Shown here one piece after another: positions 58,037 to 64,000 of a stretch of 64,000 nucleotides of DNA. The notes beneath the pieces are model-generated. The model was not told where the DNA came from and made no database searches. It was given only the letters and a program-made list of their open reading frames with translations. The DNA comes from Mesorhizobium sangaii (GTDB taxonomy: Bacteria > Pseudomonadota > Alphaproteobacteria > Rhizobiales > Rhizobiaceae). A program made the position numbers and the translations under genes. Where the stretch lies: the NCBI RefSeq assembly GCF_014207355.1, contig NZ_JACHEF010000001.1:186001-250000 (forward strand), given 5' to 3'. Within the stretch, counting starts at the first letter, position 1; every line of letters begins with the position of its first letter.

Positions 58037-59095
58037 CTAGTTGATGCTCGCCGTACTCGCGGGCTCAGCCGGCCGCACCTCGTCGCTGTAAGGCACGCGG
58101 TAGCCGTTCGCCGCCAGCCAGTCGATCGCCGCCTTCGGTTCGTCGGTCTGGATGATTGTGGCGCCGCGATCGGCCCAGAAGCCATATGTCTCGCGAGGCA
58201 GGCTGGCCTGCACCGCCAGCTCGTCGCCGCGGCCGCCGGCAAGGAAGCCGCCAGGCTTGTTGACGATGGCGTAGGTATCGGCCCAGATGTGCCAGTTGCC
58301 ACGCACCGCGGCCGCGCGCATGCGCGTGCTGAACAGCGGGCCGCCCGTCTCGGTCAGCGTCCCGGCGCCCGCCCGCCAGTTGATCAGCTCGGTCGCGCGC
58401 GGCGAGAAGGCGTGGTCGACCGTCTCGGCGAAAGCGGCTTCATGCACCGCGTCGTCAGCAATGATCGGCATGAACTGGAAGCCGCCGCCGATGGCATCCA
58501 TGGCGGCCTTGACCGTGGCAATCCGGGTGGCGTTCCACAGGTTCTCCTTGACGATGACCTGTTCGGCCATGCCGAGATCGCGCGCCACCGCGATCATGCC
58601 GGAGAGATCGCCGACCTCGAGCTTGTTGTCGAGGTTGATGAGGATCCTGTCCCTGGTCGCCAGCAGCATCTCGCGCAGCGTCGAAACTGTCTCATTGGTG
58701 ATGGCGCCGGTACCCTCAACCACCAATCGGCAGGTTCTCAGTTCGGCCAGCGTGTACTTCACCACCTCGCCCTTGCAGGTCGTCGTGCGGTCGAGCCAGC
58801 TGTCATGCATGACGACGAACTCACCGTCCTTCGAGCGCCTGATGTCGACCTCGACGATTTCGGCGCCCATGGCGATCGAGCCTTGCACGGCTGCGATCGA
58901 ATTTTCCGCGTAGAGCGTCTTGCCGGCCTGCATGCTGCCAGCGCGATGCGCGGCGATCATGACGTGGTCGCGCCACTGGTTGGCATGTTCGAAGCGGTCG
59001 AGTATCAGCCTGGCGCGGGTTTCTCCTGCCAATGATTGGCCAGAGGCGGCCGCAAGCGTCGCGCAAAGCAGAAGGCTCAGCCAGATGGTCCGCAT
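58037..59095 (-). CDS. Glycerophosphodiester phosphodiesterase family protein, secreted
   Basis: Protein of 352 residues with a Sec signal peptide (MRTIWLSLLLCATLAAASGQ, cut near SLAGE). The GDPD motif is IAAHRAGS (catalytic His), ENSIAAVQGSIAMGAEIVEV and DIRRSKDGEFVVMHDSWLDR (second His). These are the metal ligands and the two catalytic histidines of the PI-PLC-like barrel. It should release an alcohol from glycerophosphodiesters in the periplasm, supplying glycerol phosphate. The ATG at 59095 is preferred to longer frames because it opens the signal peptide. Confidence 0.9.
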   Translation of the reverse strand: MRTIWLSLLLCATLAAASGQSLAGETRARLILDRFEHANQWRDHVMIAAHRAGSMQAGKTLYAENSIAAVQGSIAMGAEIVEVDIRRSKDGEFVVMHDSWLDRTTTCKGEVVKYTLAELRTCRLVVEGTGAITNETVSTLREMLLATRDRILINLDNKLEVGDLSGMIAVARDLGMAEQVIVKENLWNATRIATVKAAMDAIGGGFQFMPIIADDAVHEAAFAETVDHAFSPRATELINWRAGAGTLTETGGPLFSTRMRAAAVRGNWHIWADTYAIVNKPGGFLAGGRGDELAVQASLPRETYGFWADRGATIIQTDEPKAAIDWLAANGYRVPYSDEVRPAEPASTASIN

Positions 59096-59183
59096 CGAGA
59101 ATCGCTCCTTGCCGGATCGAGACCCGGATAGGCGATGCCCGTGACAGCCCGGTGAACGAAGCCGGCTAGCGGATGTCTTGCTT

Positions 59184-59232
59184 GAGCACGATCCTTTCCG
59201 AAAACCGGCTTCCACTTTTCGGGATCATGCTC
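59184..59232. repeat. CCGAAAACCGG-type palindrome
   Basis: GAGCACGATCC...CCGAAAA pairs with TTTTCGG...GATCATGCTC around a CCGGCTTCCAC centre. A related partial copy occurs at 526-560 (GCGAAAACCGGATTCCACTT). A widespread type of rhizobial intergenic repeat. Confidence 0.75.
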
Positions 59233-59235
59233 GCG

Positions 59236-60444
59236 TCAGATGCGTTTCGACAGCCGGCGGAACCAGGCCACGGCCGGCATCTCGACGAAACGCCAGGTGA
59301 TCCAGGAGGCGGCGATGGTGGCGACAAGCATGGCGATGATCGCCACGGCCCCTGTCCAGCCGGCGCCGAAGCCGGTCGCCGGCTGGCCGCGCAGCATGAT
59401 GTCGTCGATCAGGCCCAGGCCAAGCTTGCGCTCGACGAGCCCGGCGATATTGATCATGCGTGCCTGGACGAAGATGTGCACCATGTAGATCGAATAGGAC
59501 AGTGCGCCGAGCGTCAGCATGAACGGCGTCCTCAGCATGGCGCTGATCCAGCCGCCTTCATGAGCGAAGAGAAACAGCGCCAACGCGAACACCAGGGGCG
59601 CCGCGATGCCGAAATCATTGTCGCCCGACAGCGAGACAAAAACCACGATGACGGCGACCATGACGATCTCTGCAAGGGTCCAGGCCATGCGCGGGCCGCC
59701 CTTGGCCAGGGCCTGTCGCGCCCCTGCAATGGAATCATGCTGAAACCAGGCAAGCAAGGCGCCAAGCGAGAAGCCGTAGAGGCAGCGGATGAAGCCGAAA
59801 TCGAAGGACACATCCATATGATGGGTCGAGAAGCCAAGCAGGAACAGCGGTGCGGTGACGGCAGCGCCGACGAACCATATCCAGGCGAGCTCGCCGGCGA
59901 CGAAGACCACGCCCGCAAACAGGAGATAGGCGAAGAACTCCGCCGAAATGCTCCAGCTTGGCGCATTCCAGGTAAGGTGATCCTCGAAGCCGACGCCTTG
60001 CAGCAGGAGAAGATTGGCAAGCAGGCTCCTGAGGTCAAATCCTCCGGTGAAGGGCGCTGCCCCGGTGCCGTGCAGTTGCGGCAGCACCAGCCGCAGCAGC
60101 TCGAAGCCGACAAAAGCGGCCAGCATGAGCAGATGCAGCGGGTAGATGCGGCCAAAGCGGACCAGGGCGAAGCGAGCCACCTCTTCCGGTTGGCTCAGCC
60201 GGTTCCCGTAGCTGCTGGCGATGACGAAACCGGAAAGTACGAAGAAGAAGTCGACGAAGAGGTAGGACGAACCGATGAAGGCGCTTTGCGAAATCGTCGA
60301 ACCGGTGGGGAAGTGAAACAGCGCCACCATCAGCGCGCAGATGCCGCGCCACGAATCGAGAACCAGGAAGCGTTCGCCGGCGATCGTGCCGCTGTGGGTC
60401 GACACCATGGCGCGGGGAGGATTAAGAAACGCGGTCTGCGTCAT
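59236..60444 (-). CDS. Acyltransferase family 3 membrane protein (OafA/ExoZ-like)
   Basis: Integral membrane protein of 402 residues with about ten hydrophobic segments. The catalytic region near the N-terminus reads LDSWRGICALMVALFHFPTG, with the conserved R and the H of FHF, and LFVDFFFVLSGFVIASSYGN. RFGRIYPLHLLML follows. This family moves acetyl or succinyl groups onto exopolysaccharide or LPS sugars. The start at 60444 gives MTQTAF; longer frames overlap the intergenic region. No polysaccharide genes adjoin it here. Confidence 0.9.
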   Translation of the reverse strand: MTQTAFLNPPRAMVSTHSGTIAGERFLVLDSWRGICALMVALFHFPTGSTISQSAFIGSSYLFVDFFFVLSGFVIASSYGNRLSQPEEVARFALVRFGRIYPLHLLMLAAFVGFELLRLVLPQLHGTGAAPFTGGFDLRSLLANLLLLQGVGFEDHLTWNAPSWSISAEFFAYLLFAGVVFVAGELAWIWFVGAAVTAPLFLLGFSTHHMDVSFDFGFIRCLYGFSLGALLAWFQHDSIAGARQALAKGGPRMAWTLAEIVMVAVIVVFVSLSGDNDFGIAAPLVFALALFLFAHEGGWISAMLRTPFMLTLGALSYSIYMVHIFVQARMINIAGLVERKLGLGLIDDIMLRGQPATGFGAGWTGAVAIIAMLVATIAASWITWRFVEMPAVAWFRRLSKRI

Positions 60445-60568
60445 GATGATACAAATCCTGTTTTGCCATGGCACTTGAGGGGCGCCAATTCGTCTCCCCA
60501 AGCTGTGACTGGCATCTTCCGTGCCGGTTCTGTAGTTGTTGCACCCCGATGAAAAACAAGGACCCGTA

Positions 60569-61576
60569 ATGGCGACCAACAACATCGACCATGCCTTCAC
60601 CGCCCGCTCAAAAACGGGCGCTGCCCTCGAGCCGACCTATTCCGGCGCGCTGTCGTTCATGCGGCGCAAATACACGAAGGAGGTGAAGGGCGCGGACGCG
60701 GTGATATGGGGCATTCCGTTCGACGCCGCCGTCACCAACCGGCCCGGCGCCCGCTTTGGGCCGCAAGCGATCCGCCGCGCCTCGGCGATCCTCGACAACG
60801 ACCCGCAATACCCGTTTTCACGCGATCTGTTCGAGCATCTCGCGGTGGTCGACTATGGCGATTGCCTGCTCGATTCGGGCAATCACCAGAAGACGCCAGG
60901 CACGATCGAGCGCGAAGCGGCGAAGATCCTCAAATCCGGCGCCTTCCTGTTGTCGCTCGGCGGCGACCATTTCGTCACCTGGCCGCTGCTCAAGGCGCAT
61001 GCCGCCATTCACGGCCCGCTCGCCCTGGTGCAGTTCGATGCCCATCAGGACACCTGGCCGGACGACGGCAAGCGCATCGACCATGGCTCTTTCGTCGGCC
61101 GTGCCGTCAATGAAGGTATCATCGATCCGGACCGCTCGATCCAGATCGGCATCCGCACCCACGCGCCCGACACGTTCGGCATCAAGATCCTCTACGGCCA
61201 CGAAATCGAGGAAATGCGGGCGTCCGATATCGCCTATGCCATCGTCGACCGCACCGGCGGCAAGAAGACCTATCTCACCTTCGACATCGACTGCCTGGAC
61301 CCGGCCTATGCGCCCGGCACTGGCACGCCGGTTGCCGGCGGGCCGTCCTCGGCAAAGATCCTGTCGACGCTGCGCCAGCTCAACCAGATCGACATTGTCG
61401 GCGCCGATGTCGTCGAGGTTGCGCCGGCCTATGATCACGCCGATATAACGGCGATTGCCGGCTCGATGGTGGCCATGCAGTATCTCGGCCTGCTGGCCGA
61501 ACGAAAGGCCCGGCTTGAAGAGCTGAACAATGGCAACCATAACGGTGCGGCCGTGAATCAGGGTCAGGGCATATAG
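60569..61576 (+). CDS. speB: Agmatinase/arginase-family hydrolase
   Basis: Mn-dependent ureohydrolase of 335 residues. All metal ligands are present: H134 (SLGGDHFV), D157, H159 and D161 (FDAHQD), D239 and D241 (TFDIDCLDP). The motif DPAYAPGTGTPVAGG is characteristic of agmatinases and their guanidino-acid relatives. The start at 60569 gives MATNNIDHAF. Agmatinase releases urea and putrescine from agmatine; related enzymes act on guanidinobutyrate, and sequence alone does not separate them. The arginine gene argC follows by about 30 nt. Confidence 0.88.
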   Translation: MATNNIDHAFTARSKTGAALEPTYSGALSFMRRKYTKEVKGADAVIWGIPFDAAVTNRPGARFGPQAIRRASAILDNDPQYPFSRDLFEHLAVVDYGDCLLDSGNHQKTPGTIEREAAKILKSGAFLLSLGGDHFVTWPLLKAHAAIHGPLALVQFDAHQDTWPDDGKRIDHGSFVGRAVNEGIIDPDRSIQIGIRTHAPDTFGIKILYGHEIEEMRASDIAYAIVDRTGGKKTYLTFDIDCLDPAYAPGTGTPVAGGPSSAKILSTLRQLNQIDIVGADVVEVAPAYDHADITAIAGSMVAMQYLGLLAERKARLEELNNGNHNGAAVNQGQGI

Positions 61577-61607
61577 TCTTGAAATATCAGGGAATTTGAT
61601 CAGGCAA

Positions 61608-62534
61608 ATGAAACCGAAAATCTTCATCGATGGCGAGCACGGCACCACTGGCCTGCAGATCCGGGCGCTGCTTGCCGAGCGCGCCGACCTGGAGATCATC
61701 TCCGTTCCAGCCGAGCGCCGCAAGGAAACGGCGGCGCGCGCCGAGTTCCTCAATGCCGCCGATGTCGCGATCTTGTGCCTGCCCGATGACGCGGCGAAGG
61801 AAAGCGTTTCGCTGATCGCCAACGACACCACCAAGGTCATCGATGCCTCGACCGCGCATCGCGTTGCCGAAGGCTGGGCGTACGGCTTCGCCGAGATGGA
61901 CAAGGGACAGGCGAAGACGATCGCCTCGGCAAAACGTGTCGCCAACCCCGGCTGCTGGCCGCAAGGACCGATCGCGACACTGCGGCCGCTGGTCACCGCC
62001 GGCCTGCTGCCGGCGGACTTCCCGATCACGGTCAACGGTATTTCCGGCTATTCGGGCGGCGGACGGCCGATGATCGAGGACTATGTCGCCAAGGGTGAGG
62101 ACGCCTCGGAGTTCCTGCCCTATGGCCTCACCTTGCAGCACAAGCACGTGCCTGAACTCAGGGCCTATGCCAGGCTGTCGCATGATCCGATCATGCAGCC
62201 GGCGGTCGGCAATTTCGCACAGGGCATGATCACGGTGGTGCCGCTGCAGCTCGGCGGTCTCGACCATGTGCCGACGGGTGCCGAACTTCATGCGGCGATT
62301 GCCGACCATTTCGCCGCCATCGAGGGCGGTGTGGTCGAGGTCGCACCCTATGCGCATCTGGAGCGCATGCCGGAGATCGATCCGGAGATCTACAACGGCA
62401 CCAACCGGATGAAGGTCTACGTCTTCGCCAATGACAAGCGGGCGCAGGCTTTGCTGCTGGCGGTCTATGACAATCTCGGCAAGGGGGCCTCGGGTGCCGC
62501 CGTGCAGAACATGGACCTGATGCTCGGCCTCTGA
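61608..62534 (+). CDS. argC: N-acetyl-gamma-glutamyl-phosphate reductase, short type
   Basis: Third step of arginine synthesis: NADPH reduction of N-acetylglutamyl phosphate to the semialdehyde. The protein has 308 residues, type 2 (short) ArgC. The start IFIDGEHGTTGLQIRALL is its cofactor-binding motif and C116 in VANPGCWPQGPIATLRPL is the catalytic cysteine. GISGYSGGGRPMIEDY and LQHKHVPEL are also diagnostic. The stop (TGA) shares its last base with an ATG (62532-62536), suggesting translational coupling to the phosphotransferase. Confidence 0.96.
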   Translation: MKPKIFIDGEHGTTGLQIRALLAERADLEIISVPAERRKETAARAEFLNAADVAILCLPDDAAKESVSLIANDTTKVIDASTAHRVAEGWAYGFAEMDKGQAKTIASAKRVANPGCWPQGPIATLRPLVTAGLLPADFPITVNGISGYSGGGRPMIEDYVAKGEDASEFLPYGLTLQHKHVPELRAYARLSHDPIMQPAVGNFAQGMITVVPLQLGGLDHVPTGAELHAAIADHFAAIEGGVVEVAPYAHLERMPEIDPEIYNGTNRMKVYVFANDKRAQALLLAVYDNLGKGASGAAVQNMDLMLGL

Positions 62535-62537
62535 TGG

Positions 62538-63374
62538 ATGCGCCTGTCTTTCCGACGCGCTGGAAGGTCAGCGCGCCCGAACTTCATTGCCGAGACCTTT
62601 TCGAGCCGCATCTGGAAGGTGCGGCGCGAGGATGGGTCGCCGGCGATCGTCAAGGCGCTCAAGCCTTTCGATGACGTCGCAGACGAATTGCGTGGCGAGC
62701 ATTATCTCGCCTGGCGGCGCGGCGACGGCGCTGTCCGCCTGCTTGGCCGCGACGGTCACAGCATGCTGCTCGAATATGCCGGTGAAACCCTGCTGCAGCA
62801 GGTTCTCGGCGAACAGGGCGACAACGCCGCGACCGCAATCGCGGCGGATGTGATGGCAAAACTGTTTTCGCCTGGGAAAGACCCCTTCCCGGCCGAGCTG
62901 CACCCGCTCCGGGAGCGATTTGCCAGCCTGTTCAGGAAAGCCGCGAGCGACCGCGACGGCGGCCATGACAGTCTCTATGTCGAGGCCGCACAAATCGCCG
63001 ATCGGTTGCTAGCCGATCCCCACGATATCATGCCTCTGCATGGCGACCTGCATCACGACAACATCCTGCACGGGCCGCGCGGCCGGCTGGCGATCGATCC
63101 GAAGGGCGTGCTTGGCGATCCCGGCTTCGACGCCGCGAACATGTTCTACAATCCGCTCGACCGGGACGATCTTTGCCTCGATCCGGAGCGGATCGCGGAT
63201 ATGGCCGAGGTCTTTGCCAAAACGCTGGGTCAGGCTCCGAGCGCCATCCTGGATCACGGAATCGCCTATGGTTGCCTGTCGGCCTCCTGGCATCACGAGG
63301 ACGACAACGCGCTCGAAGAGAACCGCGAATTGTCGATCGCCGCGGCTGTCCGCGCGGTGCGGTCAAACTTCTGA
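62538..63374 (+). CDS. Aminoglycoside/streptomycin phosphotransferase-like kinase, N-terminus frameshifted
   Basis: Small-molecule kinase-like protein, 278 residues as read from 62538. The active-site loop is MPLHGDLHHDNILHGP and the metal-binding part RLAIDPKGVLGDPGFDAANM, as in streptomycin 6-kinase (APH-6/HUR) proteins; VRREDGSPAIVKALK is the ATP-binding strand. An ATG at 62534, sharing a base with the argC stop, opens another frame reading MDAPVFPTRWKVSAPEL, a more family-like N-terminus. Removing one T near 62583-62584 would join the two frames (PELIAETFSSR). As given, the N-terminus of the ORF is odd (MRLSFRRAGRSARPN). The substrate is unknown; antibiotic resistance should not be assumed. 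Confidence 0.82.
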   Translation: MRLSFRRAGRSARPNFIAETFSSRIWKVRREDGSPAIVKALKPFDDVADELRGEHYLAWRRGDGAVRLLGRDGHSMLLEYAGETLLQQVLGEQGDNAATAIAADVMAKLFSPGKDPFPAELHPLRERFASLFRKAASDRDGGHDSLYVEAAQIADRLLADPHDIMPLHGDLHHDNILHGPRGRLAIDPKGVLGDPGFDAANMFYNPLDRDDLCLDPERIADMAEVFAKTLGQAPSAILDHGIAYGCLSASWHHEDDNALEENRELSIAAAVRAVRSNF

Positions 63375-63456
63375 TCCAGCCAGTCAACCGGCGACGGTAA
63401 GGGCTTGTTCACCATGATGGGTTACGCACTTTGCGTGGCTCCATCAGGGAATTGTC

Positions 63457-63750
63457 ATGGTCAGCGCGATTTCGGGTTCCTCGCAGGCAACCCAGTATTC
63501 CTCGTCCAGTTCATCGAGCAATGCCGCCCAGGAGGCCGCGCTCGAAAAGCAGATCCAGGATCTGGAAGACCAGGCCAAGGCGATCAAGGACCAGATCCAG
63601 GCCGCCCAGGTGCGGCAGGATATCGCTGTCGCACAGGCCAAGCTTGATGCGCTCAGGGCCGCTGAGAGCCAGTCAACGCCATCCGCCGCCTTGCGCCAGG
63701 CGGAATTCGACGGCGAGAGGACGACAGCGTCAAACGAATTCTGGATGTGA
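63457..63750 (+). CDS. Small Ser-rich coiled-coil protein of unknown function
   Basis: Protein of 97 residues. The first 22 are rich in Ser (QYSSSSSSSNAAQ). Residues 25-70 form a clear coiled coil with heptads (LEKQIQDLEDQAKAIKDQIQ). It starts after CAGGGAATTGTC. The family is not recognised. Similar small proteins with a Ser-rich head and a coiled coil occur in rhizobial genomes near flagellar or unknown genes, but no function is offered here. It is convergent with the heme A synthase gene. Confidence 0.65.
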   Translation: MVSAISGSSQATQYSSSSSSSNAAQEAALEKQIQDLEDQAKAIKDQIQAAQVRQDIAVAQAKLDALRAAESQSTPSAALRQAEFDGERTTASNEFWM

Positions 63751-63769
63751 CCGGCCGATCGGCTCGGGA

Positions 63770-64000
63770 TCAGGTCCTGAGTGCGATTTCATGGGGCAAG
63801 GGATAGGCACCCTTGGTGCCGCGCCAATGCGCGGCGGCAAAGCCCAGTACGATGAGCGCAAACCCCTGATGGGTCAGTGCCATATGCAGCGGCACCTGCA
63901 TCAGCAGCGTGCCGATGCCGATCGAAGCCTGCACCAAAACCAGCACGAACAGCAGCGTCGCGCGACGGGCGTGCGTTGTTCCGGGCAGGCGCCGACGCGT
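63770..64000 (-). CDS. ctaA: Heme A synthase (COX15/CtaA), C-terminal part
   Basis: The last 76 residues of a minus-strand gene that continues past the right edge. They contain a membrane helix and loop, [20 protein letters not shown], then [20 protein letters not shown] and AAHWRGTKG. The pattern Q.S.GI.TLL..VPL..AL.HQ is that of COX15/CtaA proteins, in which the His of THQ is a heme ligand. The enzyme turns heme O into heme A for cytochrome oxidase in the inner membrane. Confidence 0.88.
   Translation of the reverse strand, partial: TRRRLPGTTHARRATLLFVLVLVQASIGIGTLLMQVPLHMALTHQGFALIVLGFAAAHWRGTKGAYPLPHEIALRT

Noticed and set aside
62538..63374. Streptomycin resistance gene
   Set aside because: The kinase fold fits, but many chromosomal members of this family have no resistance role, and the N-terminus seems damaged in this sequence.

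Overview
The window is high-GC chromosomal DNA whose gene content and order point to an alphaproteobacterium of the Rhizobiales, most like Mesorhizobium. Evidence includes the lon-clpX-clpP-HU neighbourhood, the short-form ArgC, the many sugar ABC cassettes, and the palindromic intergenic repeats with GTATAG-cored or CCGAAAACCGG-type sequences that are typical of that order. The species call is an inference from family knowledge; no search was run.

Layout. 1-7.3 kb: a cut-off glycosyltransferase 2 gene, an intergenic inverted-repeat pair, tyrS, a large AsmA/DUF3971 protein, a Bcp-type peroxiredoxin and an M23 peptidase. 7.5-12.5 kb: a carbohydrate operon with ROK regulator, ABC ATPase, periplasmic binding protein, RbsC-type permease and SDR dehydrogenase. 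The start of the ATPase appears frameshifted at a run of C. 12.6-28.9 kb: an accessory region with four large RTX-type secreted proteins (RTX1-RTX4), two tRNA genes (Val-TAC, Asp-GTC), an RmlC-like cupin coupled to a GT2 glycosyltransferase, and a LuxR regulator. RTX1 and RTX2 arose by tandem duplication: the 3' end of the upstream SDR gene and a piece of the tRNA-Val gene are fused at the junction between them.

29.0-38.4 kb: a second sugar locus with ribokinase-like kinase, FucU-like mutarotase, MalK/UgpC-type ATPase, Tat-exported binding protein, two MalFG-type permeases, a small membrane protein, a creatininase-family amidohydrolase, a SIS isomerase and an aldo/keto reductase. The FucU and aldose-dehydrogenase types suggest L-fucose or a related sugar (inference). 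38.4-44.1 kb: HU, Lon, ClpX and ClpP, all on the minus strand and separated by strong terminators.

44.3-54.5 kb: mixed metabolism, with secreted proteins of unknown function, a divergent flavin oxidase/cytochrome P450 pair, a binding protein lacking a signal peptide, a cupin, O-acetylhomoserine sulfhydrylase, and a minus-strand run of enoyl-CoA hydratase, VOC protein, a 56-residue ORF, GNAT and CoA-binding protein, then a hotdog thioesterase. 54.5-64 kb: rplM-rpsI with promoter and terminator, a LysR/aldo-keto reductase pair flanked by two copies of a long intergenic repeat, a glycerophosphodiesterase, an acyltransferase, an agmatinase-family hydrolase, argC, a phosphotransferase with a frameshifted N-terminus, a small coiled-coil protein, and the 3' end of heme A synthase.

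No integrase, transposase, CRISPR array or type I secretion machinery was found. The most unusual material is the RTX region, where repeats are shared between genes, within genes and with the flanking tRNA.
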